Assembly: GCA_963739435.1 (NCBI GenBank)
Contig: CAVUAN010000016.1
Coordinates: 310,001-374,000, forward strand
DNA length: 64,000 nucleotides
Direction of reading: 5' to 3'
Source: CAVUAN01 sp963739435
GTDB lineage: Bacteria; Acidobacteriota; Thermoanaerobaculia; UBA5066; Gp7-AA6
The position numbers were made by a program, and so were the translations under genes. Positions 26,136-35,450 of the stretch are shown in pieces. Within the stretch, counting starts at the first letter, position 1, and each line of letters opens with the position of its first letter. Under the pieces are notes generated by a model. That model had not been told where the DNA came from. It worked only from the letters and a program-made list of their open reading frames with translations, and searched no databases.

Positions 26136-27974
26136 TCAGCGCGGGGACGGCGGCATCACGCCCCAGCACGGGACGCTGTCCTCCCACTTGTTGTGAGTCA
26201 ACCGGATCGGCTCGGATGTTCCATCGACGGGCGCGACGAAGATCTCGCCGTACGGCTGCGACTCGCCGTTGGAGAGAGGACCCTCGTCGTTCAGCCAGGC
26301 GAGACTTGACGCGAACACGATCCATTTTCCATCGGGCGAGAAGCGCGAGTGCACGGTGGGCGCATGCTTCTGAAACAGCCGCGGGCTGCCGTCCGGCTTG
26401 CCGTCGATCAGAGGCTGGACGAACATCTGAAAAGTCGAAAACGCGATCATGTCTCCGTTCGGCGAAATCGAAGGCATCGAGCCGGCGTACGGATCCGTTG
26501 CGACGCGCCGCACGTTCGTGCCGTCCGAGCTCATCAGGTAGATGGCCCTGTTCCCGTCGCGGTTGCTGCGAAAGACGATCTCTTTGCCGTCGGCCGTGAG
26601 GTCCGGAAACGCGTTGCGGAACTTTCCCCGGGTCAGGTTCGTCGCCTGCGACCCGTCGCTGTGGGCCGTCCAGATATCCGTTGCCGCGTCGTCCGGTGCA
26701 AAGGGCTGCCCGACCACGAAGGCGATCAGGTCCGCGCGGCGCGCCCAGCTCGTTCCCCAGACTTCCGCGCCCTTCGGCGGCTGGAACACCTCGCGCTCCC
26801 CGGACCCATCGAAGCGGCTGACGACCAGGCGCGAGTCCTTCAACTCGCCCGGCGCCAGCGACCGGCTCGTCAGGACCTCGAGGCCATCGGGGCTGATCGA
26901 GCAGAACAGGGAGTACAACCCCTGGACATCGAGAACACGGTCAGACAGCCGCACCTCCTCGTGAGCGCCGGCTGCGGCAACGAGCGGCCCTTTCGGGGCC
27001 GATCCCACTCCCGTGCACACCATCCGGCCGCTCCGACGATCGAACGCGGGACCCTGGCAGTCCGGTTGCGCTCCGCTCTCGAGGCGGAGGTCCGATCCGT
27101 CCGCCTTGACCGACATGACCCGGAAGCCCTCGGGCTTCTTCACGGCGAACGCCACGCGGCCATCCGCCCTGACCGCGGGCGAGAGCGCCGACATCTCCTT
27201 CGGGGTCAGCGGGCGCTGGTGTCTTCCGTCCGGATCCATGGCCCAGATGCGGAAGCTCTTGGGATCGCCTTCGCGGTTTGAGTAGAAGAAAAGAGTGCGG
27301 CCGTCGCGGGACCAGGCGGGCGAGCCGTTCATCGCGTCGGTTCTCGTCAGCCGGCGCGGGCTCGATCCGTCCCGATTCATCACGTAGATCTCGGCCCGAA
27401 ACGGATAGTCCCGCCAGTGGTCGCGATCGCTGCTGAAGGCGACCGTCTTGCCATCCGGCGAAACGGCCGGGCGAAAATCGCCGGCCGGCGCATGTGTGAG
27501 ATTCCTTGCTTTGTCGCCCGCGCCCGGATCGTCCGGATCAAACGGCGTCGTGAACACGTCCGCGTTGCCGTCTCGATCGCTCACGAAGAACAACGCCTTC
27601 CCGTCGGGCGCGAACGCGGGCGCCGCATCCATGAATGGGCCGCGGGTCAGCGGCCTGGGGGGGCCGGCGATCGCCGAGTCGAGGGCATAGAGATGGGGGT
27701 TGCCGGAGCGCTCCGAGCAAAACACGATCCACCGTCCATCCGGAGAGAACGTCGCGTCATAGTTGAGAGCGGGATCGTCCGTGATCTGCCTGGGCGGCGA
27801 TCCCGCGTCGAGAAGAAACAGCTGCCAGTTGACAGGCCGACGCGAGGCATAGGCAACCCGTTCGTGGGGCAGATCCGAAGCGCGGGCAGGCTGCGGCTGA
27901 GCACTCCCGGGCATCGCCGCAGCAAAGGAAAGACCGACGAGCAGGCTGGCCGAGCGAATGGGAAACCACACCAT
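26136..27974 (-). CDS. TolB-like WD40/beta-propeller exported protein
   Basis: The 612-residue protein has a signal peptide (RSASLLVGLSFAAAMPGSAQ) and about ten repeats of the TolB/PD40 type. Each contains an SPDG-like turn, for example FSPDGRWIVFCSERSGN, FAPDGKALFFVSDRDGN and VSPDGKTVAFSSDRDHW. Unlike DPP4-type proteins it has no C-terminal peptidase domain. AAGGAG before the ATG at 27974 fixes the start; the open frame running on to 28544 only shadows the exonuclease gene. It is probably periplasmic and may act as a binding propeller. Confidence 0.82.
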   Translation of the reverse strand: MVWFPIRSASLLVGLSFAAAMPGSAQPQPARASDLPHERVAYASRRPVNWQLFLLDAGSPPRQITDDPALNYDATFSPDGRWIVFCSERSGNPHLYALDSAIAGPPRPLTRGPFMDAAPAFAPDGKALFFVSDRDGNADVFTTPFDPDDPGAGDKARNLTHAPAGDFRPAVSPDGKTVAFSSDRDHWRDYPFRAEIYVMNRDGSSPRRLTRTDAMNGSPAWSRDGRTLFFYSNREGDPKSFRIWAMDPDGRHQRPLTPKEMSALSPAVRADGRVAFAVKKPEGFRVMSVKADGSDLRLESGAQPDCQGPAFDRRSGRMVCTGVGSAPKGPLVAAAGAHEEVRLSDRVLDVQGLYSLFCSISPDGLEVLTSRSLAPGELKDSRLVVSRFDGSGEREVFQPPKGAEVWGTSWARRADLIAFVVGQPFAPDDAATDIWTAHSDGSQATNLTRGKFRNAFPDLTADGKEIVFRSNRDGNRAIYLMSSDGTNVRRVATDPYAGSMPSISPNGDMIAFSTFQMFVQPLIDGKPDGSPRLFQKHAPTVHSRFSPDGKWIVFASSLAWLNDEGPLSNGESQPYGEIFVAPVDGTSEPIRLTHNKWEDSVPCWGVMPPSPR

Positions 27975-28012
27975 TCTGTGCTCCTTGCGACCTCGCCAGA
28001 CGCCGGATCTCA

Positions 28013-28837
28013 TCAGACGGAGGCGGCCCGGAGGCTCCGCTCGAGCAGGCGAGCGTCTCCGAGCCTTTCGACGCACGCCGCAAACGCGTCGGTCGGGCCG
28101 CGCCACCGCAGCTCCTCCACATCGCCAAAGAGTGGCGCATCCGTCCTCAGGGTGGCCAGCTTCTTGAAGAGGAGCGCCAGATCGCGCTGGTCTCCCAGGA
28201 CTTCCGGCGGAAAGCTTTCGATGGGACCGTGCCGATTGAGAAGCCTGGCGGCCTTGACCTTCCCGATCCCCGAAATCCCGGGATATCCGTCCGCGGCGTC
28301 GCCGACCAGGGCGAGGAAGTCGGGGATCAAGGCGGGCTCCACACCGAACTTCTCTTTGATGCCCGCCGCGTCGAGGATCTTTTTCCCCCGGCGGTCCATC
28401 TGCACGACCCGGTCGCCGTGGACGCACTGCCCCAGGTCTTTGTCGGGCGTCCAGATGCAGACCTTCTCGACTCTCTCGTCTTCGCCGGCGATCCGCGCCG
28501 CGGAGGCGAGGGCGTCGTCCGCCTCGAACTCGACCATCGGCCACACGGCCACTCCCATCGCCGCGAGCGCTTCCTCGAGCGGATGGAACTGCGCCCAGAG
28601 CGCGGGATCGATGCCCTCCCCCGTTTTGTAATCGGGCCAGAGGCCGTTGCGAAAGGACTCGATGACGTGATCGGTGGCCACGCCGATGTGGGTGCCGCCC
28701 TTCTCGATCGTTTCGAGGACGGTGTTCAGAACGCCGATCGCCGCGCCGAATGGCCGCTCCTCGTTCTTGGGGACCCGGAGAAGGCCGTAGAAGTGGCGGA
28801 ACAGCTCGTACGTTCCATCGACGAGATGCACGATCAT
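28013..28837 (-). CDS. 5'-3' exonuclease (FEN/PIN-like with H3TH)
   Basis: The 274-residue protein has the conserved acidic residues of the T5/Pol I-type 5' nuclease: VDGTYELFRHFYG, EFEADDALASAARIA, WTPDKDLGQCV and FLALVGDAADGYPG. The last leads into the helix-three-turn motif, GISGIGKVKAARLL. It has the length of stand-alone flap exonucleases and no polymerase domain. It would remove RNA primers or 5' flaps. The nearest upstream same-strand gene is the small secreted protein at 28882-29187, 44 bp away. Confidence 0.88.
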   Translation of the reverse strand: MIVHLVDGTYELFRHFYGLLRVPKNEERPFGAAIGVLNTVLETIEKGGTHIGVATDHVIESFRNGLWPDYKTGEGIDPALWAQFHPLEEALAAMGVAVWPMVEFEADDALASAARIAGEDERVEKVCIWTPDKDLGQCVHGDRVVQMDRRGKKILDAAGIKEKFGVEPALIPDFLALVGDAADGYPGISGIGKVKAARLLNRHGPIESFPPEVLGDQRDLALLFKKLATLRTDAPLFGDVEELRWRGPTDAFAACVERLGDARLLERSLRAASV

Positions 28838-28881
28838 GCTCTCGCCACTCTACCTGCGCCCAGAGCTGTTCTGGGCTCAGC

Positions 28882-29187
28882 CTAGCTGCTCGAACTGGCC
28901 TTTGTCCGCTCCAATTCCGTCAACAGCTTCTGTCCGTCCTTCTCGATGAAGTCGAAATGAACGACATCCCCGACCTTCAGCTCTTCGAGAATGAGTTTCC
29001 CCTTCAACCTCGTCGTCTCCGTCCAGTAAAGGTCCCACTGGTCGCCCTTTTCGCCCTGGACCACGAGCCGCTTCTCGGTCATGTTGATGCTGGTGATCTT
29101 GCCATCGCTCGGCTTGCGGTCTGCGTAGAGAGCCACAGAGGCCAGCAACAGGAGAACAGCAGCCATCAGGGACACCTTGTTTCGCAT
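28882..29187 (-). CDS. Small secreted protein, OB-like
   Basis: The 101-residue protein has a signal peptide (SLMAAVLLLLASVALYA) and a mature domain of about 80 residues. It reads DGKITSINMTEKRLVVQGEK, then RLKGKLILEELKVGDVVHF and LTELERTKASSSS. The pattern 'GxI-xx-I--RLVV--G' resembles DUF5666-type OB folds. A GGAGGTG site lies a few bases before the ATG. No function can be assigned. It diverges from the amidohydrolase gene. Confidence 0.65.
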   Translation of the reverse strand: MRNKVSLMAAVLLLLASVALYADRKPSDGKITSINMTEKRLVVQGEKGDQWDLYWTETTRLKGKLILEELKVGDVVHFDFIEKDGQKLLTELERTKASSSS

Positions 29188-29303
29188 AAAAACACCTCCT
29201 GTGTCCGCCCCTTCAAGATTCGCGCCAGCCTGATCCTCGGGCTGCAGCCACCGACCGCTGCGGCGACGGCGAAATTGGCCTGCCGGTGTAGTGTCTTGTT
29301 TCC

Positions 29304-30599
29304 ATGAAGATGAGCAAGCGCGGCTTCCTCGCACCGTGGGTCCTGGCTCTGGCGCTGCCGACGGTCAATGCGGCGGCCGAGGTCATTGCCCTTCGCTTTG
29401 GGTCTCTCGTCAACGGGCCGGGCGACGTCGTTGTGGATGCGGTCGTCATCGTCGATGGCGAGCGGGTCACGAAGGTCAGCGCCGGGGATGCCGCCTTGCC
29501 GGCGGGCGCGCGCGTGATCGATCTCCGGCCGTTGACAGGCATTCCGGGGCTGATCGACGCGCACACGCACATGACGTTCTACTGGGACCGGAAGCCCGGG
29601 ACCCGTCCCTGGACGCAGCTCGGCAAGCTCTCCCCCGCCGTGACCGCTTTTCTCGCTCAGGAAAATGCCCGCAAGACCCTCGAGACGGGCGTCACGACCG
29701 TGCGCGACCTCGGATCGTGGCAATACCTCGACCTGGCGATGCGGGACCTGATCAACCGCGGCGCGATGGTCGGGCCGAGGATGTTCGTCGCCGGCTACGG
29801 ATTGTTCATCACGAGCGCGCCGTCGAAGGCCGGGCGCGCTCTGGACCCCGGCGAGGCGAACGGCGTCGACGAGGTGCAGCGGGTCGCGCGCGAGCAGATC
29901 GGCGCGGGAGTCGACTGGATCAAGATGTACGGCTCGACGGGCAGCGACCAGGACGTCACCGGGTTTCAGACGTTCTCTTTCGAGGAGATGAAGGCTGCCG
30001 CCGACGTCGCGCACCGGGCCGGAAAGCGGATCGCCATCCACTCGTACGGGCCCGATGGGGCCCGCGACGCGGTGCGCGCCGGGGCCGACTCGGTCGAGCA
30101 TGCCACCGACATGGACGACGCGACGATCGCGGAGATGGCGCGCCACGGAACCGTCTACGTGCCGACCGTCGATCACAATCGGTACTACATCGCCCACAGG
30201 GATGAGTTCGGATACGACGAGAAGGTCGCCGACCGCCTGAACGCGTACATCCAGCGCAATTTCGAAACCTTGAAGCGTGCGGTGCGCGCCCGCGTGACGA
30301 TCGCGATGGGGTCGGACGCGGTCTTCACCGGGTTCGGCGAGAACACCCGCGAGCTCGAGTGGTTCGTGAAAGCCGGGATGTCTCCAGGCCAGGCCCTCCA
30401 GGCCGCGACGTCCAACGGCGCCGCCATGCTCGGCATGTCCAAGGACCTGGGCTCGGTCAAGCCGGGCAGCTACGCCGACATCGTCGCCATTGAGGGCGAT
30501 CCCCTGAAGGACATCGGCTCCGTCATCAACGGCGTCCGCTGGGTCATGAAAGGCGGCGCCGTCGTCGTCGACCACCGTAACTCCTCCGCCACCCGCTAG
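29304..30599 (+). CDS. Amidohydrolase, imidazolonepropionase/prolidase-like
   Basis: The 431-residue exported enzyme has a signal peptide (FLAPWVLALALPTVNAAAE). The metal site motifs of the amidohydrolase superfamily are intact. They are HxH in GLIDAHTHMTFYW, a bridging-lysine candidate in VDWIKMYGSTGS, a His in KRIAIHSYGPDG, another His in DSVEHATDMDD and the catalytic Asp in IAMGSDAVFTG. It closes with SVKPGSYADIVAIEGDP, the usual beta-sandwich end. Secreted members often cleave Xaa-Pro or similar peptides, but the substrate is not certain. Confidence 0.88.
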   Translation: MKMSKRGFLAPWVLALALPTVNAAAEVIALRFGSLVNGPGDVVVDAVVIVDGERVTKVSAGDAALPAGARVIDLRPLTGIPGLIDAHTHMTFYWDRKPGTRPWTQLGKLSPAVTAFLAQENARKTLETGVTTVRDLGSWQYLDLAMRDLINRGAMVGPRMFVAGYGLFITSAPSKAGRALDPGEANGVDEVQRVAREQIGAGVDWIKMYGSTGSDQDVTGFQTFSFEEMKAAADVAHRAGKRIAIHSYGPDGARDAVRAGADSVEHATDMDDATIAEMARHGTVYVPTVDHNRYYIAHRDEFGYDEKVADRLNAYIQRNFETLKRAVRARVTIAMGSDAVFTGFGENTRELEWFVKAGMSPGQALQAATSNGAAMLGMSKDLGSVKPGSYADIVAIEGDPLKDIGSVINGVRWVMKGGAVVVDHRNSSATR

Positions 30600-30681
30600 A
30601 ACCTTTCCACGCGGAGCCCGTAGCTACCTCTAGAGCGTCTACAGAAGTGGCCGCCAGGCCTGGACGCTCGGGGAGGTCTGT

Positions 30682-31833
30682 GTGAGGAACCCGATCCGCG
30701 TTGCCCCGCGCTTGCTGCTCTGTCTCTTGCTCGTCGCAGGCGCTGAAGCCGCCGCTATCCAGGCGCAGGCGAAGACTCCCCATTACGTCTGCAGCCCCTG
30801 CGGCCTGCCCTGCGACAGCACCGTCTACGACAACGCGGGCACCTGTCCGAAATGCGGGATGCCGCTGGTCGACCAGGACGAGGCCAATCACGCCCGGGAA
30901 GAGGCCGAAGGCAAGATGAAGAAGGTTGCCATCCTGATCTTCGACGGGGTCCAGATCATCGACTACACCGGGCCCTACGAAGTATTCGGCTCTGCCGGTT
31001 TCCGGGTTTACACCGTCGCGGAGACCAAAGAGCCTGTCACCACGGCCATGGGTATGACCGTCGTTCCGAAGTTCACCTTCAGCGATGCTCCGCAGCCCGA
31101 CGTGCTCGTGGTTCCGGGCGGCGGCGTTCGGAGCGCCCGAGACAGCGCAGCGACCTTGAAGTGGGTGACCGACATGACTGCTCGTGCGGAGCACACGATG
31201 TCGGTCTGCAACGGCGCGTTCATCCTGGCGAGCGCCGGCCTGCTCGACGGCCTGACGGCGACAACGACCGCGGGCCAGATCGACAATCTGAAAGCCGAGT
31301 ATCCGAAGACCCGGGTCGTCTCCGATCGGCGCTTCGTCGACAATGGGAAGATCATCACGACCGCCGGCCTCTCCTCGGGCATCGACGGGGCCCTGCACGT
31401 CGTCTCCGTCATGCTCGGCGAGGGAACCGCGCAGACGGTCGCCCTTGGGGAGGAGTACGACTGGCGTCCACGCTCGGGCTTTGCGCGTGCTGCGCTGGCC
31501 GACCGGCTCATTCCCCATCTCGATCTAAAAGAAATCGGCTATTGGGACGTCGCCAGCACACAGGGGGGAACCGATCGCTGGGACCTCGTTCTCCGCGGAA
31601 GCTCCGACCGGAGCGCCGCCGAGGTCATGGAGCACTTCAGCCGGGCGTTCACGGCGAACGGAAAATGGACGAGCGTCAAGACGGTGGACTCTCGCTCTTC
31701 CCCTCCCCTGACCAGCAGCTGGAAGTTCAGCGGCCGCGACGGCGCCGCTTGGAATGGCACATTAAGGGTCGAGCCCGTTGCCGGCGAGAGCCACCGCTAC
31801 ACGGCAAAGCTGACGATCGCCCGAGCCACCTAG
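30682..31833 (+). CDS. DJ-1/PfpI-family protein with N-terminal metal-binding motif
   Basis: The 383-residue exported protein begins with GTG after GGGAGG and has a signal peptide (LLLCLLLVAGAEAAAIQAQA). A short Cys-rich module (YVCSPCGLPCDSTVY then CPKCGMPLV) looks like a heavy-metal-binding domain of the copper-resistance type. The DJ-1/PfpI domain follows (KKVAILIFDGVQIIDYTG) with the nucleophile Cys in MSVCNGAFILASAGLLDG. The final 120 residues are unassigned. DJ-1 domains are usually cytoplasmic, so a secreted fusion with a zinc- or copper-type site is notable. Confidence 0.82.
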   Translation: MRNPIRVAPRLLLCLLLVAGAEAAAIQAQAKTPHYVCSPCGLPCDSTVYDNAGTCPKCGMPLVDQDEANHAREEAEGKMKKVAILIFDGVQIIDYTGPYEVFGSAGFRVYTVAETKEPVTTAMGMTVVPKFTFSDAPQPDVLVVPGGGVRSARDSAATLKWVTDMTARAEHTMSVCNGAFILASAGLLDGLTATTTAGQIDNLKAEYPKTRVVSDRRFVDNGKIITTAGLSSGIDGALHVVSVMLGEGTAQTVALGEEYDWRPRSGFARAALADRLIPHLDLKEIGYWDVASTQGGTDRWDLVLRGSSDRSAAEVMEHFSRAFTANGKWTSVKTVDSRSSPPLTSSWKFSGRDGAAWNGTLRVEPVAGESHRYTAKLTIARAT

Positions 31834-31877
31834 CCATGCAGTGAGGGCCGATGGGGGGCGGAGGCCCGGCCTGAAGG

Positions 31878-33539
31878 CTAGCTCGTCAACTCCACCGTCG
31901 CCAGAAACTTGGGCGGGCGCCTGTGCTTTGTTGCCTGTTCGAAGGCGTAGGCGATCGCGAGGAGCTTGCCCTCGCTCCAGGCTCGCCCGAAGAAGGAGAG
32001 GCCCACGGGGAGCCCCAGCTCCCATCCCGCCGGCACGGTGATGTCCGGATAGCCCGCCACCGCCGGGATCGACGAGCTGCCGTTGACGCCGTAGTCGCCG
32101 TTGACGAGGTCGATCAGCGTCGCCGGCCCGGACGTCGGCGCCACGAGCGCATCGAGCCGGAACTTGTCCATCGTCTTGTCGATGCCGTCCTTGCGAGAGA
32201 TACGGGAATCCTTTGCGAGCGCCTTGAGGTAGTCCTTGTCGGTCAGCGGACCCTTCTTCTCCGCCTTCTCGAACAGTTCCTGGGCGAAGTAGGGCATTTC
32301 CCGATCGCGGTTCTTCTCGTTGAACGCGATGACGTCGGCCAGAGTCTTCACGCGCGCATTGGGGAGCGTCGCGAGGTAGGCGTTCAAGTCCGCCTTGAGC
32401 TCGTAGAGGAGCACGTCGAGCTCGCTCGGGCCGGCAAAATCCGCCACGGTCTCGATGTCGGCCGGATCGACGACGATGGCGCCGAGCTTCTTCATGACCT
32501 CGAGCGCGGCCTCCGCGACACGATCCGCCGCCGGGCCCTGTCCGTAGAGACCCTTGCGCGGCACGCCGATACGAGCGCCCTTCAGGGCCCCGGCGTCCAG
32601 AAACCTCGTGTAGTCGGTCCCGGCCACTCCGGCTGAGGCCTTCGTCGCTCCGTCATTTGGATCGACGCCCGTCATCGCGGAGAGCAGGATCGCGGCGTCG
32701 GTCACGGTCCGGCACATCGGCCCCAGCGTGTCCTGTGTGTGCGAGATCGGTATGACGCCCGAGCGGCTCACGAGGCCAACCGTGGGCTTCAGGCCGACGA
32801 GCCCGCAGTTGTTGGAAGGCGAGACGATCGAGCCGTCCGTCTCGCTCCCGACCGCGGCCGCGCAGTAGCTGGCGGCAGCGGCGGCACCCGAGCCTGAAGA
32901 AGAGCCGGAGGGGTTGCGGTCGAGAGCATAGGGATTGCGGCATTGCCCGCCCCGGCCGCTCCAGCCCGACGAGGAGTGCGTCGAGCGAATGTTGGCCCAC
33001 TCGGAGAGATTCGCCTTTCCGAGCAGGATCGCCCCCGCATCGCGGAGTTTTTTGGCAGCAAACGCGTCCGAGGATGGGATCGAGCCTTCGAGCGCCAGGG
33101 ACCCGGCCGTCGTCGTCATCCGGTCGGCCGTTCCGATGTTGTCCTTGACGAGCACCGGGATGCCGTGGAGAGGTCCGCGGATCTTGCCCGCCTTGCGCTC
33201 GGCGTCGCGCTCTCCGGCGATTGAGAGAGCATCCGGATTGATCTCGAGGACCGCGCTCAGCCGAGGCCCCTGCTTGTCCAGCGCCTCGATCCGCGCAACG
33301 TACTTTTCGACCAGAGACCGGGAAGAGTCCTGCCCGGACTCCATCCGCTTCTGGAGATCCGCGATCGTCGCCTCCTCGAGCTCGAAGGCGGGAACCGCCG
33401 CGCCGGGCCCCGGCCCCGGCCCCGAGGACTGCGCTGCGATGACGGCAGACCGGCCGGCCAGCGCGACCGCGCCTCCCGCCGCGCCATAGCGGAAAAGGGA
33501 GCGGCGGCTGATCGCTGTCTTCGTCCTGTTCCGGTTCAT
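31878..33539 (-). CDS. Amidase (GatA-like) with Tat signal
   Basis: The 553-residue enzyme has a twin-arginine signal (ISRRSLFRYGAAGGAVALA). The amidase-signature Ser-cisSer-Lys triad regions are intact: GIPVLVKDNIGT (Lys), NPSGSSSGSGAAAAA and GSETDGSIVSP. The glycine/serine loop is slightly altered from the usual GGSSGGS. The start is fixed by a GGAGGA site 4 bases before the ATG at 33539. Exported amidases of this type hydrolyse short amides or peptides. It is transcribed leftward after the GT39-like gene. Confidence 0.9.
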   Translation of the reverse strand: MNRNRTKTAISRRSLFRYGAAGGAVALAGRSAVIAAQSSGPGPGPGAAVPAFELEEATIADLQKRMESGQDSSRSLVEKYVARIEALDKQGPRLSAVLEINPDALSIAGERDAERKAGKIRGPLHGIPVLVKDNIGTADRMTTTAGSLALEGSIPSSDAFAAKKLRDAGAILLGKANLSEWANIRSTHSSSGWSGRGGQCRNPYALDRNPSGSSSGSGAAAAASYCAAAVGSETDGSIVSPSNNCGLVGLKPTVGLVSRSGVIPISHTQDTLGPMCRTVTDAAILLSAMTGVDPNDGATKASAGVAGTDYTRFLDAGALKGARIGVPRKGLYGQGPAADRVAEAALEVMKKLGAIVVDPADIETVADFAGPSELDVLLYELKADLNAYLATLPNARVKTLADVIAFNEKNRDREMPYFAQELFEKAEKKGPLTDKDYLKALAKDSRISRKDGIDKTMDKFRLDALVAPTSGPATLIDLVNGDYGVNGSSSIPAVAGYPDITVPAGWELGLPVGLSFFGRAWSEGKLLAIAYAFEQATKHRRPPKFLATVELTS

Positions 33540-33603
33540 GGAGTCCTCCTCGGCTGTTTCGTGCACGAATATCACGGCTGGCCTCCCTGGCTCGAAAAGA
33601 GGC

Positions 33604-35238
33604 TCAACCGGGCGGAAACGGCGCCAGCGGGGAGGGCACGGGCACGACCGGCAGGAGCTCGTAAACCAGGTAGACGCTTCGGGCATTGAGCGGAAGAACC
33701 TGTTTGCGGACGAGGGCGTACTGGCGCGAGATCGAGGCGAGCCAGGCCGCCTCGGACTCCGGGGGGTTGTCCGCGGCCGCCGTCCAGGCCACCGCCCGCA
33801 GCGGATGTCCCGGTCCCACACGGCGCCAGCGCGGATCGTCCGGCCGCCACGCGGGCGGCCCGTAGGCCGCGCGGTAGTAGTGGAATGTCGCGCGAAACCC
33901 TGTGGAGGCCCACAGCCATGCATCCGGCTCCAACTGGATGTGCAGATCACTCTTCAGCGACGCGGCCTCACCGCCGGCGGCCATCTGTTGCCAGAAGGAC
34001 TTCGCGAAGATGCGGCCCCGTTCGTCCTCGATGTCCTTGTAGGGGCGGAGGACGCTGTCCACCGCCACCCCCAGACCAAACGCCGCGAGAACGAGCGCAG
34101 AGGCCACGAACGCTCTTCGCCTCGCTTCTGCCGTCGGGAGCCGAGCCAGCAGAGTCGCTGCGCCGAGTCCCGCCATGAGGCAGATCGACGGCGCCAGGTA
34201 GACCACGAGCCTGTCGTTTGCCCCGTAGGGATAGAGGCGAAGCGCGGCGGCCGCGAGGCCCGCGAGAAATGGCGTCGTGACGAGCAACAACAGGGTCGTG
34301 CGCCTGCGCCTCCACACCTCCGCGATGCCCAGGACGAAGAGTGTCGTCGTCAGCAGGCTCCCGAAGTGGGGACCGCCGGTGGGGTAAGCGAACATCCGTC
34401 CCGTGTGCGTTTCGAACAGCCAGAGAGGGAGCCGGCCCGGATCGGAGAGCGGCGGAAACGCGTCTTGCCACGTCAGGTACAGGGCGCCGGCCGACCGAGC
34501 TGCCTCAAGAAGCCTCCGAAGGTGCACGAACCAGAGAACGGCGAACGACGTCAGCAGCACGGCAGCGAGGGCTGCCGTCAAAAAGGCCGGGCGGGAGCTC
34601 GCCTCGCCGGAAGGGCCGCGCTCCTCGATCCGGCCGCTCCAGCCCGAAGCGACAATGACTCCGGCCGCGACGAAAGCGGCCGGCAGCGAGAACAGCAGGG
34701 CGACGGGTATCGCCGCGGCCAGCCCGGCCCACCATCGCTTGCGCCGACCGGGCCCGGCCGTCAGATATCCCACGCCGAGAGCGACCAGGAGGCTCGCGAA
34801 GAAGAGGTCGCTGGCGTACTGCCTGCACTCGGCGGAGTTGCGGATGAGCTGGTACGCCACGGCGAGCATGCCAATCGAGAACAGCCGGGCGGGACCCTCC
34901 AGGATGCGGAAGCTGGCCCAGGCGAATAGGAAGAGGCTCCCGATTCCGCAAAACAGGGGAAAGAACCTGAGGGCGTATTCCGAGCAACCGAGCAATCGGA
35001 CGGCCAGCCATTCAACCCAGAGGAACCCGAGCGGGCAGACCGTCTGATAGTCGAGCGGACGCGCCAGGCCGGAAAAGCTCCGGTCCACCAGGGTCGCGGC
35101 GGCATAGGCTTCCGCCTCCCACAGCGGGAAGCAAGCGAGGTATCGAACGAACCGAGCGAGCACCCCGACCGCGAGCAGCGCTGCCACCCAGCCGCCCTGG
35201 CGGAACCCCGAGTCGGCCTTCTCCGTATGACGAGACAT
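33604..35238 (-). CDS. GT39-like polytopic membrane glycosyltransferase
   Basis: The 544-residue protein has about ten hydrophobic helices. The first loop carries FPLWEAEAYAAATLVDRSFS, where the acidic residues sit in the position of the catalytic Asp-Glu of GT-C transferases. The motif DYQTVCPLGFLWVEWLAVRL resembles the PL-PLF region of family 39 proteins. It would transfer a lipid-linked sugar on the outer face of the membrane. The start ATG shares two bases with the start of the divergent gene at 35237, leaving no spacer for separate promoters. Confidence 0.75.
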   Translation of the reverse strand: MSRHTEKADSGFRQGGWVAALLAVGVLARFVRYLACFPLWEAEAYAAATLVDRSFSGLARPLDYQTVCPLGFLWVEWLAVRLLGCSEYALRFFPLFCGIGSLFLFAWASFRILEGPARLFSIGMLAVAYQLIRNSAECRQYASDLFFASLLVALGVGYLTAGPGRRKRWWAGLAAAIPVALLFSLPAAFVAAGVIVASGWSGRIEERGPSGEASSRPAFLTAALAAVLLTSFAVLWFVHLRRLLEAARSAGALYLTWQDAFPPLSDPGRLPLWLFETHTGRMFAYPTGGPHFGSLLTTTLFVLGIAEVWRRRRTTLLLLVTTPFLAGLAAAALRLYPYGANDRLVVYLAPSICLMAGLGAATLLARLPTAEARRRAFVASALVLAAFGLGVAVDSVLRPYKDIEDERGRIFAKSFWQQMAAGGEAASLKSDLHIQLEPDAWLWASTGFRATFHYYRAAYGPPAWRPDDPRWRRVGPGHPLRAVAWTAAADNPPESEAAWLASISRQYALVRKQVLPLNARSVYLVYELLPVVPVPSPLAPFPPG

Positions 35239-35431
35239 GGCGAAGTTTCTACTCTGGCTGATTCTCTTGCTTCTTTGCTGGCCGATAGCCCTTTTCGCTC
35301 TCGTTCTCTATCCGCTCGTGTGGCTCGTCCTGCTGCCCTTCCGGATCGTGGGCATCGCGGTCGAGGGCGTTTTCGAGCTTCTCCGCTCCCTGATCCTGCT
35401 GCCGGCCCGGGCCCTCGGGGCCAGGCGTTGA
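35237..35431 (+). CDS. Small membrane protein, 64 residues
   Basis: The product is almost wholly hydrophobic: KFLLWLILLLLCWPIALFAL is a membrane helix, and a second helix (VWLVLLPFRIVGIAVEGVFE) is followed by a basic tail (ARALGARR). The aromatic/leucine pattern is that of widespread small inner-membrane proteins of unknown role. The ATG overlaps the divergent GT39-like start by two bases. No strong Shine-Dalgarno is seen. A HEAT-like gene follows on the same strand after 19 bp. Confidence 0.6.
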   Translation: MAKFLLWLILLLLCWPIALFALVLYPLVWLVLLPFRIVGIAVEGVFELLRSLILLPARALGARR

Positions 35432-35450
35432 CCGCCCGCCGCTTGGAGGA

